Positions 22,586-34,078 of a stretch of DNA of 64,000 nt are shown piece by piece; the first letter of the stretch is position 1, and every line of letters starts with the position of its first letter. Made by a program: the position numbers and the translations under genes. The stretch comes from Boothiomyces macroporosus (lineage: Eukaryota > Chytridiomycota > Chytridiomycetes > Rhizophydiales > Terramycetaceae), in the NCBI GenBank assembly GCA_027604185.1, contig JADGKB010000046.1, forward strand, positions 1-64,000, given 5' to 3'. The notes under the pieces were generated by a model. It was not told the origin of the DNA. It worked only from the letters and a program-made list of their open reading frames with translations, and ran no database searches.

Positions 22586-22865
22586 TTGGGAAAATTAAAA
22601 GCGACTTGTTCAGCCCACTTAATTAGCCGTTTACTGAAATTCATACTTTTTCAAAAGCAAAGAAACCCGAACTTATGGATTATGGAGAAATCTGATATCC
22701 GGATTAGCATTAGTGGTATCGCCCCTTGGAATACAGTGAGGAACTTTACACTAGATTGTCTACAACTACATTGACCCCATGTGTTTGAACTACATAGTGG
22801 CTTGTACATATATCGAATACACAAATCATGGAATTTATTACTACAAATGGGTTAAAGCTCTTTTT

Positions 22866-24331
22866 TTAATTTTCAGGATTGTCCGTGTAATCAGGCTTCT
22901 CTATCACCACTATCATCGGCTTAGTGTCATCCGAAAAAGGCGGATCTATAGATGGTGGGTCTATAGTTGGTGGGTCTATAGTTGTTGTGTCTATAGTTGT
23001 TGGGTCTATAGTTGGTGGATCATTCAAGATCAAAGGTAAATCTGGTAGTATATCATCACTATTGTCGACAATAATAGTCTCTTTTTGCATTGTATCTGCC
23101 AGTATTGGGGGTTGAACTATAGGGTAATTCTTTTCGGGAGGAAGCAAATGTGGTAACTCTCCTTCCGCCATATATCGTGGCTGGAGATTCGTCTGTGAAT
23201 TCCAAGCTACCATTTGAGGGTCCATCAGTGGTGTTTTTGTTGGATCAAAGTTTCTAAACTCATTGTGCAGCTGTTCGACTGATGCTGTAGTAGAAGAAGT
23301 GACTGATGCAGGCGTCTTGGAAAATTCATTGTCTAGATCGAGTTTCTTTGATTTCCTTTGGTACCAAAATAATCCAAACCCAGTCAATACCAATACAAAT
23401 ACAACAACGGGGATTCCGATTTCTAGTAGTAACTGAAGAGTACTGGACATGCTTGGATTTGAAGGTGTGCTGCTAATTGTCGGTATATTTGAGCCTGTTG
23501 GTCTACGATAAGATAAAATTTACGGTGGGGTATTGCAAGAAACTGCGGTACCATTATTGTAACACTGTGGGCTTCGACTTAACAAAAACCCGCAATTGTA
23601 TCCTTTGACTTTGACATCCGTGTTGAATGAAAGATTGTCGATTGATCTATCGTACAAATAACAGGTTGGGCTGAAATTGTTTAAATCTCCGATTGAATAT
23701 CCCGTACAGTCTGAATTAGAACAAGAACACCTTTCATTGACTGGCATTTTGCAACACAGTCAGGCTCATCAGTAATTACCTGCGACAGAATATAGTTTTC
23801 GTTAATTTTGGCCGAAGCTAAAGAGTATACGTCCCCAGCAGCAGCAAACTTCATTCCTTGGAACATTCCGCTTGTTACTCCTGCTACTGTTGCACCTTTG
23901 TTGTTTCTAGAGATGAAAGAATATTTACGGAACGTTGCATGTAACTACGCCATTGTCATCCGTGCAGTATTGGTTGGTGGTTAGATAAAAGCTGGATTAA
24001 TTGATACTTACCCACAAGAGACTCCGCTTTCGGAGATTACATTCAATGTAGCTATGGATCTGTCGAAATAGTAACACATAAAGGTCTTGTGGTTGTATGC
24101 ATACGACGTACACAATACATTCCTTGCTGGGTCTTTAATAGTGGTATAGTTTTGGGAAGACAGCAGACACTGGGTAGAACAGAATGCAAGTGAAATTGTT
24201 CGATTATCAGAGTAAACAAAATCATCATCGATGGCGCATGAATTGGAATTATAATGATCGCCATCAACGCTAAAGTCGATTCCATTGAAAACAGAGCCTG
24301 CCAGTACTGCGCTAATAAATATGAGTAGCAT
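22866..24331 (-). CDS. Cys-rich PAN/apple-like type I membrane protein 5
   Basis: 460 residues; introns 23992-24011, 23907-23928, 23711-23730 and 23503-23523 (20, 22, 20, 21 nt). The third begins GTGTTC, not GTA. Signal peptide MLLIFISAVLAGS, first module with FCSTQC, CTSYAYN, CYYFDRSIATLNVISES and CGFYLTTNQYCTDD; second with EPDCVAKC, DCTGYSIGD, CYLYDRSIDNLSFN and NCGFLLSRSPQCYN. TM helix (LLEIGIPVVVFVLVLTGFGLFWY) followed by RKSKK, then a ~160-residue tail ending in DPPTID-type repeats encoded by a 15-bp minisatellite. Confidence 0.75.
22939..23022. repeat. 15-bp coding minisatellite, ~5-6 copies
   Basis: Tandem copies of GGTGGGTCTATAGTT with small changes, translating on the minus strand to repeated DPPTI/DPTTI units at the cytoplasmic end of membrane protein 5. 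Confidence 0.75.
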
Positions 24332-24879
24332 TTGGGAACTTTTTTTTTCTCCACTAACATTGGGGCTACTGTTCCATCCATCAAAAAAGAAATTGGCTCT
24401 AAATTATTTGTAAAACAACCTTGAAATGCAGTGTAATTACTTTGAAATAATTCCAAGATAGTTTCTTTCGTGTGTTTACAATTTATGAGCAAGTATGACT
24501 AATTAGCTTTTGGTGTTGAGAAATTCCAACTCCAATTTGAACTATTGGGGTTACCAATTTGATTACATTTTTAAATTCTACAAAGCTCGTAGGCATTTGT
24601 GTTCACTGACGCAAAGCTGGTTGAATTTTAGCTGGACATTTGTACCTGGTGAGGCTCAAAATACCGTTTCAGTTACAAGTTTCGGAATTTCACCATCCTT
24701 AATAATCCCCATGTATTGAAACGAGAGTGCATTTGAATGCAAAAGAAGGTCTTAGACTCCAGATAAATGAAAGTATCCGCAGCTATTGGATCTAGCAAAT
24801 TGAGGATATTAGAGTATGTATTTTCGAAAATATGACCGAGATTAAATTCAAAAAGCTAGTCCGTCATCCTATCAATATA
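24332..24879. other. Intergenic, no gene seen
   Basis: About 550 bases between membrane protein 5 and the lactone-oxidase-like gene, both on the minus strand. No convincing exon or element. Confidence 0.45.
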
Positions 24880-26370
24880 TTATTTGTCATCAGAACTTGT
24901 CGATTCAGCAGCAAGAGTGCTATTTGAAAAGTTTTCATCATTTGTTGGAAATTCATCAGGTAAATGTGCATGAAATAACCCGTCATCCACATGTAAAATT
25001 TTGTCCAATTCCTTATTCCTAAAGAGCCCAAGAGGGTCGTGTGTTTTACGGGCATCCAAAAACAAAGATAAATCTTTACCATAAAGTTGAACTGCTTCGC
25101 CACCTTCAAGCTGACTGAGCTTACCCCAATGTCGTCGGGCACCAAAAGGTTTAAAAAGTTCATGCAACTCTTTTCTAGGGAAGCTGTGCACACTAGCAAT
25201 AGGAATAATGAAATCAATCCACAGACCATCACCAGAATGCGTGCCAGAAAGATAGAACCGCTCTTTCTTGGAAGCCCGAAAATCAACCGGGTACATTGTA
25301 ATGTACTGAGGATTATTTTGATAAAATTCATGTAATTTTTCAATCACTTGCTTTGAACTTTCAAATGGAACCACAACTTCAAACTCTTTGTGCTTGACAT
25401 TAACATTACTTTTGTCTGCGATAACATCAGCTGCAATTGAAGCATAGAACCTTTGTTTATGTTCATCTGGCTGAAGTTTTTTTAGTCGTTTAAAGACTCT
25501 GGTCAGTATTTTTCTTCCCCAGGTGTATTGATCAATCATGGAAGAGAGCATTGATAACAGATACACGCCAGCAATATTTCCACCATCGACCATATTGGGT
25601 GGGTTTCTTTTTACCTTTGGTCTTAGCGCTTCAAAAGATTTTCTTCCTGCATCATCTACTAATCGCGAAGCAACACCGATTGTAAATCTGTCCACAATGG
25701 GAAAGTAAGTTACTTCTACATAATCTGCTTGCGCATGAAGCTTGTCCCATACTGCCATTAGCTCATCGTAAGAAACAGAATACTCGCTTTTGCGCAAGTA
25801 AAATAGCTTTTCACATTGCAGAGTGACCTGAGTAATAATTCCCAACATTCCAACTGACACACCAATCGCATTGCATAAATGTACCATTTTAGGTTCTTGA
25901 GAAGTGAAATCAGCTTCCACTATTTTACCATAACCATTCACGAAGCGCAGACTTTTTACTTGAGAAGAAAACGATCCATATTTCACAGATTCCCCATGCG
26001 TACCTGTAGAAATAACTCCAGCCACAGATTGACCAGTGACATTACCGTAATTTGAAAGAGAGAGACCATTGTTTTCCAGATGATGAATTAATTCATGTAT
26101 TTTCATTCCTCCTTCTACTGTAATAGTACAATTCTTCTTATCTACTGCAACAAGACGACGGTATTCTTGCATATCAAGTACGACATCCTTTCCAGATTTC
26201 GATTTTGTGGGAGAAACGATATTGGCAAATGTATACAGTGAACCCATAGCCCGTACTCTGGATTTTTGGTCAATGGCTTTCAGGACGGCATTTACAATAT
26301 CATCTTCGGACTTTACGCGAACGATTGAGCTTTTGCTAATCTTGTAGCTCGAGTTCCAACTCTTTGGCAT
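24880..26370 (-). CDS. D-arabinono-1,4-lactone oxidase-like FAD protein
   Basis: 496 residues, intronless. VAO-type FAD-binding domain in the N-terminal ~190 residues: GSLYTFANIV, CTITVEGGMKIHELIHHLENNGLSL, NYGNVTGQSVAGVISTGTHGES. The C-terminal ARRHWGKL matches the HWGK signature of aldonolactone oxidases (Alo1, gulonolactone oxidase). These enzymes make erythroascorbate or ascorbate from sugar lactones. The residue equivalent to the flavin-linking His (GSxHS) is Tyr here (GSLYT), so FAD, if bound, should be non-covalent. A ~35-residue acidic/Ser tail follows. A TATA box lies 25-32 bp upstream of the start codon. Substrate assignment within the family is uncertain. Confidence 0.8.
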   Translation of the reverse strand: MPKSWNSSYKISKSSIVRVKSEDDIVNAVLKAIDQKSRVRAMGSLYTFANIVSPTKSKSGKDVVLDMQEYRRLVAVDKKNCTITVEGGMKIHELIHHLENNGLSLSNYGNVTGQSVAGVISTGTHGESVKYGSFSSQVKSLRFVNGYGKIVEADFTSQEPKMVHLCNAIGVSVGMLGIITQVTLQCEKLFYLRKSEYSVSYDELMAVWDKLHAQADYVEVTYFPIVDRFTIGVASRLVDDAGRKSFEALRPKVKRNPPNMVDGGNIAGVYLLSMLSSMIDQYTWGRKILTRVFKRLKKLQPDEHKQRFYASIAADVIADKSNVNVKHKEFEVVVPFESSKQVIEKLHEFYQNNPQYITMYPVDFRASKKERFYLSGTHSGDGLWIDFIIPIASVHSFPRKELHELFKPFGARRHWGKLSQLEGGEAVQLYGKDLSLFLDARKTHDPLGLFRNKELDKILHVDDGLFHAHLPDEFPTNDENFSNSTLAAESTSSDDK

Positions 26371-27063
26371 TGTGTGGAGATTGATATGCTTGGCTATTTA
26401 TAGCAATCGCTTGGTTTCATGGCTCTATTTGTAACATACCACAAAAGCAATTAATAATTGCCAGAATAGTGCCAAACAAGCGAGAAAAGTTGGCTACTAT
26501 GAAAACCAATGAGTTTGCTACTCTAATTCTGTTATCTGTAATCTACACCAAGGCGCTTTTCAATGATACTATCTATCCTTTCAGGTATTCCACATGGGCT
26601 TTTAAGAGGCTTCATTTATTTCCTTTTGTTACAGATGCTTATACCACTCTTTTGTTTTAGGATATCTCCAGATTACCAGTTTTCATTCTACAGCACTCTA
26701 ACCGAATGATCTGACTGTCTTTTATTAATGCAATTTCAACTCAAGTGATGAATACCTGCATCTTTGTTTAATCTCGACATTCCCATTGTTCTCTGTGGGG
26801 AGTCTGCTTTCTCAAAATCCTATTGTTACAGAAATTTTGGTGGCGTTTGGTGCCATCATAGAAAGATGTCAAGAAAATTGGAAAGCTTCCAGCAAATAGA
26901 TAAAAAATAATAACAAAGGTTCAATAAGTATCTCGCATTATTGCCTGTATTTCAGAACCGTTTGAATTATTATATGGTCGATTGGAGGCGTCATTAAAGG
27001 AGTTTTGCGCCGTCAAAATACCACTGTCTTTTCTTAAAACGTGGTAATCCTTGGAGGGCTATC
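26371..27063. other. Divergent intergenic region, possible tiny secreted frame
   Basis: About 690 bases between the lactone-oxidase-like gene and the ABC transporter. A plus-strand frame starting at 26500 (MKTNEFATLILLSVIYTKAL) looks signal-peptide-like but runs only ~53 codons and has no recognisable continuation. Not called. Confidence 0.35.
26395..26402 (-). promoter_or_regulatory. TATA box of the lactone-oxidase-like gene
   Basis: TATAAATA on the minus strand, about 25 bases upstream of the ATG at 26370. Confidence 0.45.
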
Positions 27064-30000
27064 ATGAAATCTTTGCAAGTATCATATATGGTACGTTTGG
27101 CTAACAATAGGAACTATATCGTTATGCTACCAAAATTGACCTCTTCTTGAATTGTATTGGAATAGTAATGTCAATAGTTGCTGGTGCTACTATCCCACTA
27201 ACTACTTTGGTGTTGGGAGGGATGGTAGACACATTTATGAAGTGGGGCATCCAAGTGGAGGTTGGAGACCTGATATCTGCAGCAGAGTTCCAGAGTGAAA
27301 TCAACAGTCACGTCATCTATTTCGTTATTTTTTCAGGTAATTCCTTCTAAGTTAGCGGTCAGATTTGTATCTGCATTTTCTTACATGTTCACCTTTTTTG
27401 TTACAAGCGAACGTTCATCTGCAAGAATCAGAAGAGCTTACTTGCACGCTGTGCTCAAGCAAAACATGGCATTTTTTGATAAAACTGGTGCTGGGGAAAT
27501 TACTGAATGCCTGTCTTCCGACATGCTCTTGATCAAGGAGGGTATTGGCGAAAAGGTTCCCCTAATCGTCAATTCAGTTGCTGGATTGTTTGCAGGGTTA
27601 ACTGTGGCTTTTACAATTAATGTGAAACTCACGTTTGTTATGCTTGCTGTGGTACCATTTTTTCTTGTTTCAACTGCTGCTCAGGGGGTTCTAGCCACGA
27701 AATATCAGTCAAAGATTCTTCAGCTCTATTCCAAATCCGGTGTGATTGCTGAGGAGGCACTGTCGGCGATAAAGACTGTGGTGAGTCTAAGTGCTCAGCG
27801 CAAGGTCAAGCAAGAATACTGCAAGAACTTGGTAGAGGCGAGAAAGGAAGGGGTGAACAAAGCAATCGCCCTTGGCATTGCCATTGGCGCTTTTTACTTT
27901 TTCTTTTTTGTCTGCTATGGCTCTACATTTTGGTACGCTAGTAGCTTGATTTCTGCTGGAGAATTGACAGTTGGCAAGATGCTCTCCATAGTGTTGTGTA
28001 TTTTAGTGGCAGTGTTTGGATTGGGCCAAATCGCTCCCAACATTTCTTCAATTGCACTTGCGAAAGCTGCTGCACCAAAGATCTTCCACACAATTGACTC
28101 TGATTCACACCTACAATCCACCGCCGCTTCTGGACTGTCTTTCCACAGAGATCGAGCAGCAGGGAAAATCGAATTTGTCAACGTCAAAGTAAGTAGAAAT
28201 TAACACAGTTTTCATATCCTTCAAAACCAGAGATCAGCATCCTGAAGGACTTGAGCTTCAAAGTAGAGCCGGGAACAAAGATTGCGCTGGTTGGATATTC
28301 AGGGAGCGGAAAGAGTACGGTTCTGCAGTTGCTGGAGCGATTCTATGAACCTGCAGCTGGCGCAATACTATTGGACGGGATCGAGCTGCAAGACTACAAC
28401 CTCCAATCTGTGCGGCAAGCGATTTCAATTGTTTCTCAAGAAACAGAGTTGTTTAACGTGTCGATATTCGATAACGTTGCGTATGGGCTGACTGGGACTT
28501 GTTTTGAATCAGTTTCGAGTGACATTATTGACAAGCTCGTCAAGAAGGCGTGCTTTGAAGCAGAAGCGGCAGAATTCATCGAAAGATTGCCGCAAGGCTA
28601 TCACACTGTTGTGGGTGAAAGAGGGTTTCTCTTGTCAGGGGGACAGAGACAGCGAATTGCAATCGCCAGAGCAATTGTAAAGAACCCAAAGATTCTATTG
28701 CTAGGTATATCTTGCTAATATAGATGAAGCCACTGCTGCGCTGGATTCAACTTCAGAGAGGCTCGTTCAGCAAGCATTGGATAATGCCTCCATTTCTAGA
28801 ACTACCATCACTGTTGCTCACAGGCTAAGCACTGTGGTAAAGTCGGATATGATTTTGGTGATGGAGAATGGAGAGATCAAGGAGCACGGTAAACATGCAG
28901 ATCTTCTTTTGCAGGGCGGACTCTATTCCAGAATGGTTGAACTTCAAAATTTTGGAATGGATGGCCATTCAGAGGATGAACAAACTCCAACTATATCAAA
29001 AACGACCACTAGTGCATCTAGTCAGAGTTGTTCAACCTTGGTCGACGTGGAAAGACAGGGTTGTGCATCAAAATGTACCAGATTTCAAGCATTTGTGCGA
29101 CTAATGAAGATAAGCAAAAGCGAATGGGTTTGCATTCTGTCCGGATGTGCTTTTGCAGTTATAACTGGACTGATCAACCCATATTATGCCACATGCTATG
29201 CGCAAATCCTTTCAGATTTTTCATCTAAAGAAGATCTGTCGTACAAAGGCTTCCACTGGGCAATGGTAATTTTGGTCATTGGCTTTATCACGCTCATTTC
29301 GTCCTTTTTATTTAATGCATTGTTTGGTAAATCAAGTGAAACCCTGGTGGAACGATTGCGAACAGAAATGTTTTCTAAACTGCTTGATCAGAGCATATCC
29401 TATTTTGACTCTGCCGATGTTAGCGTCGGAAGCTTAACTGCCGAACTCTCGACAAAAGCCCAAAGTATCCTTGGAGCAACTGGCATGTCACTCGGTGCAA
29501 TTGTTCAGTTGATCAGTTGTTTCGTTGCCAGTGTAGTTATCTCCATGTTTCATGGTTGGAAACTGACACTCGTAGCCTTGGCTGTATTTCCCACATTGAT
29601 GTTCAGTATTGTAGCTCGATCTCTTATTGCCAGTTATTTTGCTAAACACAACCAGAAATCGTATCGCTCAACTTCAAGAATTGCAACCGAAGCAGTTGGG
29701 GCTGTTAAGACGGTCCAGGCTCTCACACGAGAAGATGCTGTGATGGAAAAGTATTCTATTGAAATTGAAAACACATTTAAAAATGGGGTAGGAAGCGCGT
29801 TGGCTAGTTCAGCAGTATTTGCTTTTTCAGAAGCAAGTGTTTACGCCGTATACGCTCTAATATTTTATTATGGTGGCCATTTGTTAATCAGTGAGAACTA
29901 CAGTGTGAATGACTTTTTCATTGTGTTCATTGAAATCATTTTCGGTGCAACTGCTATGGGAATCACTTCTGCACAAATTCCAGACGTGATCAGTGGTCTG

Positions 30001-30844
30001 GATGCTGCTCGAGATGTATTTGCCTTGCTAGACTTGAAAAGTCAGCAATCTGCAAATTCTGCTAAAAGGATATCAACCACCAACGGAAATTTGAGCCTGA
30101 ACAATATTTGGTTTGCATATCCATCGCGGCCTGACACCCACACTCTCAAAGGAATCTCTTTAGAAATCAAGCAGGGCCAATTTGCTGCTTTGGTTGGAGC
30201 AAGTAATTGAACCATTAATCATAGGCGGAAGCGGAAAGAGCACAATTATTCAACTACTCGAGCGATTCTATCAACCTCTAGTGGGTGATATTTTGATGGA
30301 TGGGGTAGATGTTGCTCAAACGGATTTGGAATCCTACCGCAAACAGTTTAGTTTGGTGTCGCAGGAACCAAGTCTGTTTAACTGCTCAATCAGAGAGAAC
30401 ATCTCCCTCGGACTTGACTACATCCCATCAAATGAAGAGTTGGATATTGCATGCAAAAAGGCAAACATATACGACTATATCGTGAGTCTGCCACAGAAAT
30501 ACGACACACCAGTTGGGTTCAAGGGTGGCCAACTGTCAGGCGGCCAGAAGCAAAGGATAGCCATAGCAAGAGCATTGATTAGGGATCCCAAAGTGCTGTT
30601 GCTGGATGAAGCCACCTCAGCGTTAGATGCAGAGTCGGAAAAGGTAGTCCAAGACGCAATTGATGCAGCGTCGAAGGGTAGAACAACAATCGCGATCGCT
30701 CACCGCCTTTCAACTATTCAAAATGCAGATGTAATCTATGTAATCAATGATGGAAGAGTTGTAGAGAAAGGAACCCACCAAGAACTGCTAAACTTGAAGG
30801 GAGAATACTACTCTTTGGCTCTCAATCAAAATCTAAACAGCTAA
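27064..30844 (+). CDS. ABCB-type full ABC transporter (P-glycoprotein-like)
   Basis: 1226 residues; introns 27091-27110, 27337-27355, 28189-28208, 28705-28723 and 30203-30224 (19-22 nt). Order TMD1-NBD1-TMD2-NBD2. NBD1: Walker [10 protein letters not shown], signature LSGGQRQR, Walker B ILLLDEA and the H-loop AHRLST. NBD2: Walker A GASGSGKST (split by the last intron), [20 protein letters not shown] and AHRLST. Both ATP sites look complete. The short N-terminus goes straight into [17 protein letters not shown]. Likely an ATP-driven exporter of lipophilic compounds or peptides at the plasma membrane; TM prediction fits six helices per half. Intron removal repairs every key motif, strong support for the 19-22 nt introns. 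Confidence 0.93.
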
Positions 30845-30869
30845 CTTTTGTAATAAAAATGCACTATAT

Positions 30870-31868
30870 TTAAAAATACACAATTTTAGCATCTGCTGGA
30901 GGCCATGGTTCACCAGATTTTATAGGATGTGGCCCAACAGCAAGGACTTTTCGACAAACAAAGCAATGGCTTTCATCATCTACTTTCATATCTATATTCT
31001 CCAATTTTTGTAATATAGATTCTAATTCCAGATCAACTTCGGTATCGCTGAATTCAACTTGGACGTATGACTCGGTTGATACCGGTTCTGGCTCAAACAG
31101 TGTTTCTATACTTGTATTAGATACTGTTGAATCTCGATGCTCGATAATTTTATCAGTTGATAATTTGGATTCAAAGTATAGATTCACATATCGTTCTTGA
31201 AGCAAGTTGCGTTGATATGTGTCAGGGTGTCTGATAAAGAAAGGATCGGTAAACCAATCTTCTTTGTGGAACTGCATTGATTGCGGCCGGTAATGGCGTA
31301 GTCTTTTTATGGCTTCTTGCGGTGTCAAGTGATACTTTTCCATAAGGTATATTGCTAAAAATGTTCCAGTTCGACCAACACCAGCATGGCAATGAACCAC
31401 CACTCTCTTTCCGCTTTCAATGGTTTCATTCGCATGCTTCAAGAATATATCCACTTGCTTAAATGAGGGAACGTATCCGTCGGATATAGGGAGGAACAAG
31501 ACATTCAAACCATGCTCCTCCAAGATATCATCAAATACATCTTCGTCGCAATATACTTCTGTTGCGTCGTAATTACAATTTGGGCAATTGGTCAGGTTGC
31601 TGTATGTCACTGGTGCCTCTGTCAAATTTACAATTAATCCAATATTTTGCTTTACCATTGCCGGGTAATTCGCTCTTTCCACCTTGAATTAGACATTTCT
31701 TACTGGTATCGATGTCCCGCCAATCAATTCATTTCCGACCCAGCTGAAATGCCAAGGTAAATCAGGGTCTGAAGGGTAGCATGCACTTGGCCTGCCTTGT
31801 TTAGTTTTTCTAGCTTTTGATTTTAGCGATGGACTAGATTTATCATTTACAGGACATATAGCATTCAT
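30870..31868 (-). CDS. DUSP23-like dual-specificity protein phosphatase
   Basis: 325 residues; one 21-nt intron at 31683-31703. The first exon supplies FSWVGNELIGGTSIP, the second continues VERANYPAMVKQNIGLIVNLTE, together matching the start of the DUSP23/VHZ atypical phosphatase fold. The active site is HCHAGVGRTG (CX5R, Cys nucleophile and Arg), with the general acid Asp probably in LPISDGYVP. A ~110-residue tail is rich in Glu/Ser and ends with a conserved-looking CFVCRKVLAVGPH...PWPPADAK. Extra N- and C-terminal parts make it about twice the length of DUSP23. Convergent with the ABC transporter, 25 bp apart. Confidence 0.85.
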
Positions 31869-32216
31869 TTTTGTTTGGAAAGATTTTTCATCTATTTTAA
31901 ACAGGCAGTTGGCGCTTGGTCACAGTAGGGGCTGAAGCATGGTGAAACAGACAATTACAACTTAACGCATGGTAGCCCATGTAAGCTGATTGATATTAAC
32001 CGCCATAGGCTGATTGCCTCTCAGGCTCTATTTGACATTCTGTTTGATTTTAATCCATCCAGTTTTGGTGGTGAAATCAAACCGCAAGAGTCACAAACTG
32101 TACTCTGAATGACCACTTACCGTTTATTCATTGCAATCCACTCGCGGTGCCTTTAATATCAATGAAAGGTAATTGTATAGCTGTTTATCGCAAATTCACT
32201 TTCGCGTATTTCAGAA
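31869..32216. other. Divergent promoter region
   Basis: About 350 bases between the phosphatase and the F-box gene, which diverge. A GTAATTG...TTTCAG stretch ends three bases before the F-box ATG and could be a 5' intron after ATGAAAG at about 32162, but at ~46 nt it would be twice the local size. Confidence 0.35.
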
Positions 32217-33311
32217 ATGGAGACTCTTCCCACAGAAATCTGGTCGTTGATTGCAGGCTATTTACGTCAACAAGACTTGATTCAATTTTGCAGAGCATCT
32301 AAAAAGCTCTTTCATTCAGGGATAGGCATTTTGTACAAGCACCCAATGATTCCGCCAATGGCTACAAGAAACAGCTGGACGAAATTTGTAGATTTGATAG
32401 AGTACAGAAATGGATACTGTGATTATGGACAGTTTATTACTGAGTGCGATGATGTGTGGCTATATGTGGGTGATGATGAAGGTATGCCGAAACTGGAGAG
32501 AAGAGACTCCAAGATGGACATTGATATCCCCCTATACTCTATTTATCATGCTTTGGAAATAATAATGAAACGTAATTTGTCCAAGCTGACAATTCAATTC
32601 TATTCAAATTTCTTGGAATCCTTACCTTGGGCAAGAGCATTTGACAACCTGGTTTACTTGGATCTAAAGATACTTGTTACAGATTCTTTTTTGGCTATGC
32701 TATTCAAAACACCAAATCAACTAAAATGCCTTTACTTGAATAGGGCAGAAATATCTGATGCAGGATTAATGCTGATTGCTGGTAGCTGCAAAGCAGTTAG
32801 AGACTTGTATATTAATATCATTCCGTTATCAGACAGGAGCAGATATGCAATATTAACAGACACTAGTAGAGGCCAGCTAATATCAAACAGTGGAGCAGAG
32901 TACCTGTTCAAGAATCTAGTGAAACTTGAAAAAGCAAATATCATTAATGTCGCCTTGTCACCAGCTTCTTTTATATTTCTGAATAGAGGAATCACATCGC
33001 TTTCAATTACTTTAAACGACCAAGCCAAGATGAACTTTGATAGTGTGGTCCTGCTATTAGATGAACTGCCAAACATCCAAGAGTTGAAATTTGTTCCTGG
33101 AGGCACATTGAGCGAATCCGTCATTACTGAAGAATTCATTACTACGATTCCCAAAGTATTAAAACGGATTAAAAGGATTGATTTACAGGGATTTGACTAC
33201 CAAAAAGATAATATTTATTATGGCGTCAAGAATAACATGTGGTACTTGGATCAGTTTAATCAGTCATTCAAGAAACAGTTTCCAAATGTCGAGCTGATTT
33301 ACAATAAATAG
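32217..33311 (+). CDS. F-box / leucine-rich-repeat-like protein
   Basis: 364 residues, no intron needed. The N-terminus METLPTEIWSLIAGYLRQQDLIQFCRASKKL is a clear F-box, the SCF ubiquitin ligase adaptor that binds Skp1. The rest alternates hydrophobic positions in a leucine-rich pattern, for example DNLVYLDLKILVTDSF, NQLKCLYLNRAEISDAGLMLIAGSCKAV and RIKRIDLQGFDY, consistent with degenerate LRRs that would select substrates. Substrate unknown. Convergent with the Nta1-like gene, only two bases apart. Confidence 0.75.
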   Translation: METLPTEIWSLIAGYLRQQDLIQFCRASKKLFHSGIGILYKHPMIPPMATRNSWTKFVDLIEYRNGYCDYGQFITECDDVWLYVGDDEGMPKLERRDSKMDIDIPLYSIYHALEIIMKRNLSKLTIQFYSNFLESLPWARAFDNLVYLDLKILVTDSFLAMLFKTPNQLKCLYLNRAEISDAGLMLIAGSCKAVRDLYINIIPLSDRSRYAILTDTSRGQLISNSGAEYLFKNLVKLEKANIINVALSPASFIFLNRGITSLSITLNDQAKMNFDSVVLLLDELPNIQELKFVPGGTLSESVITEEFITTIPKVLKRIKRIDLQGFDYQKDNIYYGVKNNMWYLDQFNQSFKKQFPNVELIYNK

Positions 33312-33313
33312 AA

Positions 33314-34078
33314 TTAAACTTGAACTTGCAAGATATTGGTTTCTTCAGTGTCCAAGTATCCCAACAACTTGAATTTCCCATTCTCTATTTTGAGTACCGT
33401 CGAAGCTCCTCCAAATTTAGTCTCGCCCTCTCTTCCTACCCTATTACAAATTGCCACCACAACAGGCTTCCTGCTCTTTACTAGCGGGCTCAACCTTAAC
33501 GCCCAATACTGAATCATTTCCTCCAATGATCTTTCATTATATTCGTGCAGCAACCACGCCATGGAACAAAAAATGTAATCGCATTCATTGGTCAAATGAT
33601 AATTTGCAAATTCGAAATCTGTGAAGGGTGCTTTGAATTGATAAGGATTGAAATCCATACAGATCCCAAATCCAACCTTAGAATTCAAGAGGTTGATGTG
33701 TTTAAACGATTCTCCTTCTGTTGCCCAGCTCTCATCAGTTGTATACAGAAAATGTTTATCATATTGCGTAATAATTCCATCCTTGTTGACCACACATATT
33801 GAATTATATAGGTTTGTATTATTGCGGGGGTATCCGACTTGCACAATACAATTGAACCGCCTTGCAGTATCAATCGCCCATTTGATTGTAGGTCCGGTAT
33901 CAGTTTCACAAAATGGAAGGATTTCTTCCCTCGATTTGAAATTGTATCCTGTAAAACACATTTCCGGCAATATCAAGTAATCGACAGTGCTGATCCTGGA
34001 TAACAGTTTGTTGGCGGTGTTCATGGATTTCTCTATTTGACAAAATGATGGCTCAAATTGCAGTAGAACGAGCTTCAT
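33314..34078 (-). CDS. NTA1: Protein N-terminal amidase (carbon-nitrogen hydrolase)
   Basis: 254 residues, intronless, the usual size of the nitrilase-fold core. Catalytic triad visible: Glu in LPEMCFTGY (position 39), Lys in YDKHFLYTTDESWATEG, and Cys in GFGICMDFNPYQF. The ICMDFNPYQF and FAxY context is the signature that separates yeast Nta1 from other nitrilases. Nta1 deamidates N-terminal Asn and Gln of proteins, feeding the Arg/N-degron pathway. Shorter than yeast Nta1 because it lacks that protein's C-terminal extension. Confidence 0.85.
   Translation of the reverse strand: MKLVLLQFEPSFCQIEKSMNTANKLLSRISTVDYLILPEMCFTGYNFKSREEILPFCETDTGPTIKWAIDTARRFNCIVQVGYPRNNTNLYNSICVVNKDGIITQYDKHFLYTTDESWATEGESFKHINLLNSKVGFGICMDFNPYQFKAPFTDFEFANYHLTNECDYIFCSMAWLLHEYNERSLEEMIQYWALRLSPLVKSRKPVVVAICNRVGREGETKFGGASTVLKIENGKFKLLGYLDTEETNILQVQV

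Noticed and set aside
22779..23115. WWVYSWWVYS and GGSIVGGSIV repeats as proteins on the plus strand
   Set aside because: Translations of the 15-bp minisatellite on the wrong strand.
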